This document shows positions 33,881 through 41,493 of a stretch of 52,401 nt of DNA, piece by piece. The stretch lies in assembly GCA_017938285.1 (NCBI GenBank), contig JAGBBW010000088.1, positions 1-52,401 on the forward strand, in the 5' to 3' direction. The position numbers were made by a program, and so were the translations under genes. The DNA comes from Lachnospiraceae bacterium (GTDB taxonomy: Bacteria > Bacillota > Clostridia > Lachnospirales > Lachnospiraceae). The stretch's first letter is position 1, and every line of letters begins with the position of its first letter. The notes under the pieces are model-generated. The model worked only from the letters and a program-made list of their open reading frames with translations, made no database searches and was not told the origin of the DNA.

Positions 33881-33897
33881 AAATGAATCTCCGTCTC

Positions 33898-34170
33898 TTA
33901 TAAAGTAAGTCCACTTAATAACTTATCAGCCAGGGCAGACATGGATACATTGTAAGTACCATTCGCCATCTTCGCCTTAAGCTCCTGAACTTTATCCGTC
34001 CGGATATCCTCTGCCTGGGCAACTGCCTGTTTTGCGATCTGAAGGTCTCTGCCGAATTCAGATATTTCGACAGAATCCTTTGTATAACCAGAAGTCTTCT
34101 CTGCCTTTTTTCTTGGGCTGCTGTTTACCTGATACAGCTGACTGATTTCCGACATAGCATCAATACGCAT
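33898..34170 (-). CDS. flgM: Anti-sigma-28 factor FlgM
   Basis: 90 residues from the ATG after AGGATGGTGAG. The C-terminal half with DKVQELKAKMANGTYNVSMS and ALADKLLSGL is the sigma-28-binding domain of FlgM. The N-terminal half is disordered and basic, as needed for export through the hook. FlgM holds sigma-D inactive until the hook is finished. It is the first gene of the operon and is itself preceded by a sigma-D promoter, giving the usual autoregulatory loop. Confidence 0.9.
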   Translation of the reverse strand: MRIDAMSEISQLYQVNSSPRKKAEKTSGYTKDSVEISEFGRDLQIAKQAVAQAEDIRTDKVQELKAKMANGTYNVSMSALADKLLSGLTL

Positions 34171-34303
34171 TTTACTCACCATCCTATTACACAAAAAACT
34201 TATAATAAAGTACCTTCATCAAAACTTTTACTATCACTGCAGCTGCACTATCTTTACAGCCTGTCAGTAAATATTGTGTGTGTTTTGATTACTTATATAC
34301 CAT

Positions 34304-34331
34304 ATATCGGACAGTCTAAAAAAATACTTTA
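34304..34331 (-). promoter_or_regulatory. Sigma-D (sigma-28) promoter of the flgM operon
   Basis: On the minus strand TAAA (34331-34328), 16 nt, then TCCGATAT (34311-34304). This matches the sigma-D consensus except for one -10 base. The start would be near 34297, about 125 nt before the flgM ATG. Confidence 0.75.
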
Positions 34332-34400
34332 GAGGAATTGGATTTTTTTGTGACACAATTCTGTAAAGAAATAAAGAAAGATTTTTGTGCAAAATAAACA

Positions 34401-34440
34401 AAACCATAAAACTACATACGGGCATATAGTTTTATGGTTT
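34401..34440 (-). terminator. Terminator after lysA
   Basis: AAACCATAAAACTA and TAGTTTTATGGTTT pair perfectly over 14 bp around a 12-nt loop, with T-rich sequence following on the minus strand. It lies about 30 nt after the lysA stop and ahead of the flgM promoter. Confidence 0.8.
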
Positions 34441-34469
34441 CGTCTCATTCTGCACAACCAGCAGTTACT

Positions 34470-35738
34470 TTATTTCAAATTCAGCTTTGGAAATGTATCC
34501 GAAAAATCAAAGGTGGCAAAATAATCTGCCGGAGTCTCCGCACGGCGGATCATCTGCACTTCACCGTTTTCCTTTAACAAAAGCTCTGCGGAACGCAGCT
34601 TGCCGTTGTAATTGTAACCCATGGAAAAGCCATGGGCTCCGGTATCGTGAATGACTACGTAATCACCAATATCAATCTTTGGCAGCATGCGGTCAATCGC
34701 AAACTTATCATTATTTTCACAAAGGGAACCGGTCACATCATACTTGTGGTCACAAGGCATGTCTTCCTTGCCAGGAATCGTAATGTGATGATAAGCACCA
34801 TACATTGCCGGACGCATTAAGTTTACCGCACAGGCGTCCAGACCGATGTACTCCTTGTAAATATGCTTTTCATGCACAGCAGTAGCCACCAGCTGTCCAT
34901 AAGGCGCCAGCATAAAACGGCCAAGTTCCGTGAAAATTGCCACATTGTCCATACCTGCCGGCACAAGAATTTCTTCATACGCCTTTCTTACACCTTCGCC
35001 AATGGCAAAAATATCATTCGCCTGCTGTTCCGGACGATACGGAATACCAACACCGCCGGACAGGTTAATGAAGGTAATATTTGCTCCGGTCTTTTCCTTT
35101 AATTCCACCGCCAGTTCAAACAGGGTTCTGGCAAGCATTGGATAATAGTCATTTGTTACGGTATTACTGCAAAGGAAGGAGTGAATACCAAATTCCTCCA
35201 CGCCCTTGCTCTTTAAAATCTTATAACCTTCAATCATCTGCTCCTTGGTCATACCATACTTGGCATCTCCAGGGTTGTCCATAATACCGTTGCTGACCTC
35301 ATACACACCACCCGGATTATAACGGCAGCAGATACGCTTTGGCAGACCAGCCACCTTTTCCAGAAATGCAATGTGGGTAAAATCATCCAGATTGATGATG
35401 GCACCTAATTCCTTTGCTTTTACAAACTCCGCCGGAGGAGTCGCATTGGAGGAAAACATGATTTCCGTACCAGTGGAACCCACTGCTTCCGACATCATCA
35501 GCTCTGTCATGGAAGAACAGTCAAAACCACAGCCTTCTTCCTTTAATACCTGCATAATATATGGATTTGGAGTAGCCTTTACTGCAAAATATTCCTTAAA
35601 TCCCTTGTTCCAGGAGAACGCCTTTGCCATGTTTCTGGCATTTTCCCGGATACCCTTTTCATCATAAATATGAAACGGGGTTGGATATTTCTTTGTTACT
35701 TCTGCAATCTGTTCTTTGGTCAAAAAGGATTTTTTCAT
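34470..35738 (-). CDS. lysA: Diaminopimelate decarboxylase-type PLP enzyme
   Basis: 422 residues, fold-type III PLP decarboxylase. YFAVKATPNPYIM carries the Schiff-base Lys; GVEEFGIHSFLCSNT contains the His, and ITFINLSGGVGIPY is the glycine-rich phosphate loop of DAP decarboxylases, which turn meso-diaminopimelate into lysine. The C-terminal GSLCENNDKFAIDR and DTGAHGFSMGYNYN motifs supply the other subunit's active-site residues. It belongs to the subgroup close to carboxynorspermidine/DAP decarboxylases, so substrate certainty is moderate. The start is the ATG after AGGAGAAATC; a 36-codon extension upstream crosses the promoter. It is monocistronic between two terminators. Confidence 0.85.
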   Translation of the reverse strand: MKKSFLTKEQIAEVTKKYPTPFHIYDEKGIRENARNMAKAFSWNKGFKEYFAVKATPNPYIMQVLKEEGCGFDCSSMTELMMSEAVGSTGTEIMFSSNATPPAEFVKAKELGAIINLDDFTHIAFLEKVAGLPKRICCRYNPGGVYEVSNGIMDNPGDAKYGMTKEQMIEGYKILKSKGVEEFGIHSFLCSNTVTNDYYPMLARTLFELAVELKEKTGANITFINLSGGVGIPYRPEQQANDIFAIGEGVRKAYEEILVPAGMDNVAIFTELGRFMLAPYGQLVATAVHEKHIYKEYIGLDACAVNLMRPAMYGAYHHITIPGKEDMPCDHKYDVTGSLCENNDKFAIDRMLPKIDIGDYVVIHDTGAHGFSMGYNYNGKLRSAELLLKENGEVQMIRRAETPADYFATFDFSDTFPKLNLK

Positions 35739-35778
35739 GATGATTTCTCCTGTCCCTAAACGTAATATTTTGTAGTCA

Positions 35779-35807
35779 AGGATACAATGTATCCTGAGAT
35801 TTGTCAA
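35779..35807 (-). promoter_or_regulatory. lysA promoter with overlapping operator palindrome
   Basis: On the minus strand TTGACA (35807-35802), exactly 17 nt, then TATCCT (35784-35779). The palindrome AGGATACA-T-TGTATCCT (35795-35779) lies over the -10 box and spacer, a classic repressor site. The regulator is not identifiable; the shape fits GntR- or MerR-like dimers. Confidence 0.7.
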
Positions 35808-35845
35808 CAAAAAAGATATCTCTGCGAACAGTAATACCCAAATCA

Positions 35846-35885
35846 AAAGCCGGAAAACTCTTGTAATGAAAAGTTTTCCAGCTTT
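35846..35885 (-). terminator. Terminator of the polymer locus
   Basis: AAAGC-c-GGAAAACT and AGTTTTCC-a-GCTTT form a 13-bp stem with one mismatch and a 12-nt loop, placed right at the stop of the last glycerophosphotransferase gene and before the lysA promoter. A T-rich stretch follows on the minus strand. Confidence 0.75.
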
Positions 35886-35889
35886 GCTT

Positions 35890-38361
35890 TTACGGAATCA
35901 GTGATTCAAACTGTGCAATCGCTTCCCGGTTATATTCTTCATAGTCCACATTCAGACTCTTTGGCACTTTGCCATCCAGGCAGTCCTTCATTCCCTGTAG
36001 GATACCTTCCTCACTGTTTTCCACCAGAAGGCCACCATGCTTCTCCATGAAAGGTCTTGGTCCCGGAATGTTTGTGGAAAAACAAGGAATTCCCAGCATA
36101 TCCGCTTCTGCCAGAACAAGACCAAAAGCTTCATACAAAGAGGTCAGTGCCAGCGCATCACATTTTTTCAAAATCGTATAAGGATTGGACATATACCGTA
36201 TCAGGTAAATATGATCCCGGCTAGGAGATTCCTTTACCATTTGCAGTGTCTGTTCATATAACGGACCATAGCCTCCTAAAATAATCAGATACGTATCCTC
36301 ATACTTTTTTTCCTCCCGCAGCTTTTCAAAGGAGCGAATCAGACGGTCGTGGCTCTTTTCCACAGAAAAACGGCCAAGGGAAATAATTTTCTTTGCATCC
36401 GAATCCAGCATTGCCAGCAGACGTTCCCGTGCCACACTTAATATCGACTGATCATCAAAGGCAATTTCTTCCTCCGCCAGACTAAGCACTCTCTGATAAT
36501 CAATTACATTTTTACAGAGAACAATATTAGCCTTTCCTGCACCTTTTTCCTTTTTGTATTCAGAAATTCTCTGAATTGGCGGCATCATGTCCTCTGTTAC
36601 TGCTGCCACAGAATCATACCGTTTATATGCATGACTGAGCAGAGCCTTATCCGCATTGCCCTTCATCGCAATTTCCTGTTCCATGTCACTATGGGCGTAA
36701 ATAGTACGGCTGCATGGCAGACTTTCAAAAATACCGGTAAATTCATAAGAATAGCCGGTGAACTGGATTGCCTTGTCAATCCTCATGGTACTGAACACAC
36801 GTCTCGCATCACGGGCCGAAATCCGCTCATAAACCGGACGGACCCACCGGAATGGAAGAATCTTAATTTCCCTCCACGCCATATATGGAATAATTTCAGA
36901 CAGTTTTGCACTTCTGGCATGATAGAACCCATAATAGGAGACATTTTCCGGCAGCCGCTTGACGTCTTCCGGATGTTTTCTGATATCATTGATTCTGAAC
37001 ATGACCGCATAATTATACTTCGTTGTATCCAAAGTATTTAAGAGATTCAGGGCAGCCGTTGTAATACCATTCTTTTCAAATGCACCAATAAACAGCATGA
37101 CATTTTTCTTCCCATTGTCCGGTATATCCTGTTCTTCAATCAGACCGCTTTTTTCTCCAAATAAAAATTTATGACACAGTGCTTTTGTAACACCTTCTTT
37201 GTCATAGGCACAGAATTTTTTCAGAAATTCCGTATCATCATAGCACAAAGGTCTCTTCAGTTCCTCGATCAGTTCTTCCACTGTGTTTACCTGCGGGAAC
37301 GGAAGCTCCTCCAACGGAAAATAGAATCCTCTGTCCTGCAGATATTCTTCCTTGTCATACGTAAACAGAATAATTTTCTGTCGTCCCACTGCATAGTCAA
37401 AAAAGACACTGGAATAGTCTGTAATCAGCACATCCGCTGCATGCAGAAACTCGTAACTGTCATATTCCTTCGGAAACGGACGGATGTTCCTGTATCCTGA
37501 TAAATCAATTGCTGTGACATTCATCTGGTGCAGTTTGACATACATTACCTGGTTCTTTTCCAGAAGCCCGTCCAGTTCATCAAAATACAGTTTTAACTGT
37601 ACATTCTGGGTGGCACCATTCACCTTGCCGGTAGAACCTCTCCAGGTTGGCATAAAGGCAATCACCTGCTTGTCTCCAAACCCACATTCTGACCGCACTT
37701 CTTCCCGTCTTTTCTTATTGAGGAATATCTGGTTTCTCGGGTAACCGGTCAAAAGCAGCTTTGTCCTGCCAAAATTCCTTAACATATAGTCATCCACAAA
37801 AACATCCCTTGTGAATTCATTCGGACAAAGAAGATAATCGGAATCAAAAAAGCACTTCTGCACATTTCCAATCAGGGCATAGTCATTGTTCATTTGTTTT
37901 CCAAGGGTTTTTAACGGTGTTCCGTGCCATGTATTTAACAACACCTGCTCCGGCCGCTTAATGAACACATGGATAAAGCTTACTTCTGTCACCAGATATT
38001 TCGCCGTGGCAAGCGCTTTAAAATATTCCGGTGTATCCAGAGTCAGCACCTTTACTCTTTCCATTCCCTGACTTTTCAAGTATTCCTTCCGGTTTTCCGT
38101 AATATAACCCTTTCCTGCCAGATAAATGGTATACTCCTGATATTCCTTTTCAAAATATAACTCTTTCAGAATTGCCGCAATATTTCCGGTTGGTATTCCA
38201 CCATCCTGTGCTTCCAGTAAAATGGCTTTCTCCTCAATTGGCAGATCCAGATACCGGATATATTTTTTTCTTGCGTAGTAGCCGCTTTTCCGCTTGGTCA
38301 GACGCCCAAGCATTGTCTTTAAGCCACTTGCCTTTTTTTTCATTTTATCCTTCAGATTCAT
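35890..38361 (-). CDS. CDP-glycerol glycerophosphotransferase-GT4 glycosyltransferase fusion (paralogue 1)
   Basis: 823 residues. The N-terminal domain (about 30-400) is TagB/TagF-like: [13 protein letters not shown] with His146, YVKLHQMN with His278, and [14 protein letters not shown] near 311-324. These His residues are the expected catalytic pair for glycerol-phosphate transfer from CDP-glycerol. The C-terminal part (about 410-823) is a GT-B fold of family GT4: KKIISLGRFSVEKSHDRLI, IILGGYGPL, and EAFGLVLAEADMLGIP with the nucleotide-sugar Glu pair. One protein could thus add glycerol phosphate and a sugar to the same cell-surface polymer. The acceptor is unknown. The RBS is AGGG. It is last in the locus and highly similar to the 43862-46375 product. 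Confidence 0.85.
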   Translation of the reverse strand: MNLKDKMKKKASGLKTMLGRLTKRKSGYYARKKYIRYLDLPIEEKAILLEAQDGGIPTGNIAAILKELYFEKEYQEYTIYLAGKGYITENRKEYLKSQGMERVKVLTLDTPEYFKALATAKYLVTEVSFIHVFIKRPEQVLLNTWHGTPLKTLGKQMNNDYALIGNVQKCFFDSDYLLCPNEFTRDVFVDDYMLRNFGRTKLLLTGYPRNQIFLNKKRREEVRSECGFGDKQVIAFMPTWRGSTGKVNGATQNVQLKLYFDELDGLLEKNQVMYVKLHQMNVTAIDLSGYRNIRPFPKEYDSYEFLHAADVLITDYSSVFFDYAVGRQKIILFTYDKEEYLQDRGFYFPLEELPFPQVNTVEELIEELKRPLCYDDTEFLKKFCAYDKEGVTKALCHKFLFGEKSGLIEEQDIPDNGKKNVMLFIGAFEKNGITTAALNLLNTLDTTKYNYAVMFRINDIRKHPEDVKRLPENVSYYGFYHARSAKLSEIIPYMAWREIKILPFRWVRPVYERISARDARRVFSTMRIDKAIQFTGYSYEFTGIFESLPCSRTIYAHSDMEQEIAMKGNADKALLSHAYKRYDSVAAVTEDMMPPIQRISEYKKEKGAGKANIVLCKNVIDYQRVLSLAEEEIAFDDQSILSVARERLLAMLDSDAKKIISLGRFSVEKSHDRLIRSFEKLREEKKYEDTYLIILGGYGPLYEQTLQMVKESPSRDHIYLIRYMSNPYTILKKCDALALTSLYEAFGLVLAEADMLGIPCFSTNIPGPRPFMEKHGGLLVENSEEGILQGMKDCLDGKVPKSLNVDYEEYNREAIAQFESLIP

Positions 38362-38420
38362 TTCAATTCCCTTTCACAACAGCACACATACTTCTGCAGC
38401 CAGCCCCTGCTTCCCTATGT

Positions 38421-40913
38421 TTATATCATTCTTTCAAACTGTTCTACTGCCTCCATATTGTACCGCTCATAGTCTATCATAAGCTTTTTCGGCACATTGC
38501 CCACCAGACACTGCTTCATTCCGTCCAGAACACCATCCGTACTGTTTTCCACAAGCATACCGCCATACTGCTTCATAAATCCCCTAGGTCCCGGAATATC
38601 CGTGGAAATGCACGGCAGTCCTACCAGGTCAGCTTCTGTGATAACAACAGGAAGTCCTTCATAAAAAGAAGATAATACAAAATAGTCACAGCGTTTCAAC
38701 AACGCATAAGGATTTGACAGATACTGGATAACAGCCACATCTGCCGCTGCTTCCAGACTCTTTGCCTTCTCCATTGTTTTTTCAAACAGATTTCCATAAC
38801 CACCCAGAATCACCAGACAGGTATCCGGATGTTCCCTGTGTAACTGCTCAAACGCATCCAACAGGCGCATATGCCCTTTTTCGGCTGAAAATCTGCCAAT
38901 GGTAATAAATTTCTTTTTGTCAGAGGACAACAGGCGTTCCAATTCTTTTTCGTCCATACTCAACTGGGACTGTCCATCCACAAAAAACTCTTCCTCTTTC
39001 AGCTTTTCCACACGCTGATAATTTATGATATTTTTAGCCAGAACAATATTAGTGTTTTCTGCCGGATTATTTCCATTGGAATACCCGGCAATCTTTTCCG
39101 TCATACTGCGCTGTTCTTCTGATACCAGCGCCACATGATCGTAGTTCCGGTACGCATTCCTCAATATTTCCTTCCGGATGCCCGACTTCTTTTTTAATTC
39201 CTTCACCATATCATTGTGTACATAAATGATTCTGTTACATGGCATTTTTTCAAACATCATCATCGCATCTGTGCCATACCCGTCATACTGCACCACGGTA
39301 TCTATGCGGCAGAATGACAATAACCGTTCCACCTCATATGCAATCCGGCAGTTTAACATTTTTTCTGCTTTGGCATACGAATATTTTTCTTCATAGATCC
39401 AGTTATTATATAATTTTCTGTCTTTTCCGGATACGCCGCGTATATGGGTAAATCCATAGTATGTCACATTTTCCGGGAACTGCCGTAACACTTCCTCTTT
39501 ATCCTTTAATAATTCCATCCGGTAAAAGATAATGTAATTATTTTTATTGGTATCCAGACGGCTTAATAAGCTGATAATGGAAGATGTAATACCATTTTGT
39601 GAAAGTGTACCCGGATAAATCAGAATATTTTTCTTTCCATTATCCGGTGTATCCTTTACCGTAATTTCCGGCACCGCTTCTCCCAGAAGAATTTTCCGGC
39701 AGACCAGTTCCGCCATATCCGGGCGGTTATGGCGGCAGTATTTTTTATAAAATACGGAATCATCATAGTTTATTTTCTGATTCAGTTCCTTCACAAGTCC
39801 ATCCACATCCGGCACCTTTGGAAACGGCAGCTCCGGATGAAGCTGGTAAGCCGCCTCAAAGGCATCCTTCTGCATATAATCAAACAGAATTATCTTCTTT
39901 CTTGTAACCGCAAAATCAAAAACAGAAAAAGAACTATCGGTAATCAATGTATCCACTACATTGAACAACTGATAGATGGTATATTTTTTTGGCATAACCG
40001 TAATTTTTTTGTAACCGGAAAAATCAATACTCTTCTGTACGTCTTTCGGCACATCCACCAGCAGCACCTGGTTTTCTGTCAGTTCTTTTTCCAGTCTGGA
40101 AATCGTTTCCCGCAGGTTTTCTTCTTCTGCCAGCCGCAGTTCACCACCTGCCCTGCCGTGAACTGCCGGCTGGTACAGGAACACTGTTTTTCCTCTCCAC
40201 TGACAGTTCTCCCGGATTTCCTCTGCAAGCTCCGCACAACACATTGTTTTGTTCCTAAAGTTTCCAGTAAACACAAACTTTGTTTTTCCGATATTTGCCA
40301 GCATGTAATTGTCTACCAGGGACTCCATTGTCATCTCATTTGGACATAACAGATAATCCGCACTCAGCAGGTTCTTCTGCACATTGCCAATCTGCCCATA
40401 CTTTGTTTCCGCATAACGTCCACCTGGTCTCGCCGGAATCATATTCCACAACTTTATATAAATCTGTCCCTTTCTTTTCACAAAATGAGGAACAAAATTA
40501 CCATCATTAAATAAAAACTTTGCTGTAGCAAGCGCCTGATAGTATTCCGGAGAGCCATAGCCTACCGCCTGAATTTCCGGCATACCAATCCAGCTTAAAT
40601 AATCCTGGAATTCTTCTGTCTTTTCTTTATTACAGGTCAGATAAATCTTATAGTTCTGGTACTCTGGCTGCTTTGCTAAAACTTCTGTAATGCTCCGGAC
40701 AGCATCACCCAGTTTTTCCCCGTACTCTGATTCCAGTAAAATACTGTTTTCATCCACAGGCAGGGTCTGGAGGCATTCCATATATCCTTCCTGAAGAAGA
40801 ATGCGCAGTGGAGGATTCTGTGCCGCCCGCTTATCTTTTTTATTCTTTTCACGGATTTCTTTTTTTCTCTGCTTTTCTTCTTTTCTTTCGTTACGATTGC
40901 TCCACATCTCCAT
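38421..40913 (-). CDS. Glycerophosphotransferase-like/GT4 fusion with degenerate first domain (paralogue 2)
   Basis: 830 residues with the same overall layout as its neighbours, after a highly charged Lys/Glu/Arg N-terminus (about 1-30). In the first domain the signature NTWHGTPLK is KLWNMIPARPGG (Asn157 in place of His), the KLH motif is VDVPKDVQ, and [11 protein letters not shown] is TDSSFSVFDFA. The catalytic histidines are therefore gone, and this half is probably inactive or structural. The GT4 half keeps KKFITIGRFSAEKGHMRLL, VILGGYGNL and SSFYEGLPVVITEADLVGLP. It may be a sugar transferase that has retained a polymer- or lipid-binding domain (inference). The RBS is GAGGGG 12 nt upstream; a second ATG two codons later is also possible. 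Confidence 0.8.
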   Translation of the reverse strand: MEMWSNRNERKEEKQRKKEIREKNKKDKRAAQNPPLRILLQEGYMECLQTLPVDENSILLESEYGEKLGDAVRSITEVLAKQPEYQNYKIYLTCNKEKTEEFQDYLSWIGMPEIQAVGYGSPEYYQALATAKFLFNDGNFVPHFVKRKGQIYIKLWNMIPARPGGRYAETKYGQIGNVQKNLLSADYLLCPNEMTMESLVDNYMLANIGKTKFVFTGNFRNKTMCCAELAEEIRENCQWRGKTVFLYQPAVHGRAGGELRLAEEENLRETISRLEKELTENQVLLVDVPKDVQKSIDFSGYKKITVMPKKYTIYQLFNVVDTLITDSSFSVFDFAVTRKKIILFDYMQKDAFEAAYQLHPELPFPKVPDVDGLVKELNQKINYDDSVFYKKYCRHNRPDMAELVCRKILLGEAVPEITVKDTPDNGKKNILIYPGTLSQNGITSSIISLLSRLDTNKNNYIIFYRMELLKDKEEVLRQFPENVTYYGFTHIRGVSGKDRKLYNNWIYEEKYSYAKAEKMLNCRIAYEVERLLSFCRIDTVVQYDGYGTDAMMMFEKMPCNRIIYVHNDMVKELKKKSGIRKEILRNAYRNYDHVALVSEEQRSMTEKIAGYSNGNNPAENTNIVLAKNIINYQRVEKLKEEEFFVDGQSQLSMDEKELERLLSSDKKKFITIGRFSAEKGHMRLLDAFEQLHREHPDTCLVILGGYGNLFEKTMEKAKSLEAAADVAVIQYLSNPYALLKRCDYFVLSSFYEGLPVVITEADLVGLPCISTDIPGPRGFMKQYGGMLVENSTDGVLDGMKQCLVGNVPKKLMIDYERYNMEAVEQFERMI

Positions 40914-40930
40914 TGTCCGGTAACCCCTCT

Positions 40931-41317
40931 CTATTTATGCAGATCCTGTTTGATTTTTGTTGTGGAAATACCGTCCGTACGAGGCAGATACACTACCTCA
41001 CAATATTCCTTCAGAAAATCAAACTGGCCTTTCCAGTCATCGCCCATAACAAATACATCAATCTGGTTATCCACTACATCAGAAATTTTCTGCTCCCAGC
41101 AGGTTTCCGGAAGAACCTCATCCACATAGCGGATGGCTTCGAGAATAGCCTTCCTGTCCTCAAAACTATGATAGGCCGTTTTATGCTTCACCGCATTAAA
41201 TTCATCCGTGGAAAGCACAACAACGAGATAATCGCCCAATTCTCTTGCTCTTTTCAATAAGTTAATATGTCCAATATGTAATAAATCATAAGTTCCGTAA
41301 GTAATTACCTTTTTCAT
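40931..41317 (-). CDS. tagD: Glycerol-3-phosphate cytidylyltransferase
   Basis: 128 residues. It makes CDP-glycerol from CTP and sn-glycerol 3-phosphate, the activated donor for the flanking transferases. The nucleotidyltransferase motifs are complete: ITYGTYDLLHIGHINLL (HxGH) and LPRTDGISTTKI. The start is the ATG after AAGGAG; an 8-codon upstream extension would overlap the RBS. It lies 17 nt before paralogue 2, so both are on one transcript. A strong terminator separates it from the beta-helix gene upstream, so a separate promoter must exist, which I cannot pick out clearly. Confidence 0.95.
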   Translation of the reverse strand: MKKVITYGTYDLLHIGHINLLKRARELGDYLVVVLSTDEFNAVKHKTAYHSFEDRKAILEAIRYVDEVLPETCWEQKISDVVDNQIDVFVMGDDWKGQFDFLKEYCEVVYLPRTDGISTTKIKQDLHK

Positions 41318-41412
41318 GGATTCTGACTCCTTTTTCTGCATGGCATAACGCAGACAGCTTCAGGTCTGCTTCCTTTCTCCCTGCGTATCATATTCTCTAA
41401 TAAAACGGAAAA

Positions 41413-41454
41413 ATTCTTACACGGGAAAATTCTGAAATTTTCCCATGTAAGAAT
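41413..41454 (-). terminator. Strong terminator after the beta-helix gene
   Basis: ATTCTTACA-GGGAAAATT and AATTTTCCC-TGTAAGAAT form an 18-bp stem with one mismatch and a 4-nt loop, followed by ATTTTTCC on the minus strand. It divides the polymer locus into two transcripts. Confidence 0.85.
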
Positions 41455-41493
41455 CAGTATAACTCATTTCCTCTGATTTTTCAATCCGTCAGA

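Noticed and set aside
35739-35889. Lysine riboswitch upstream of lysA
   Set aside because: The gap is too short and shows a promoter and terminator rather than an L-box fold.
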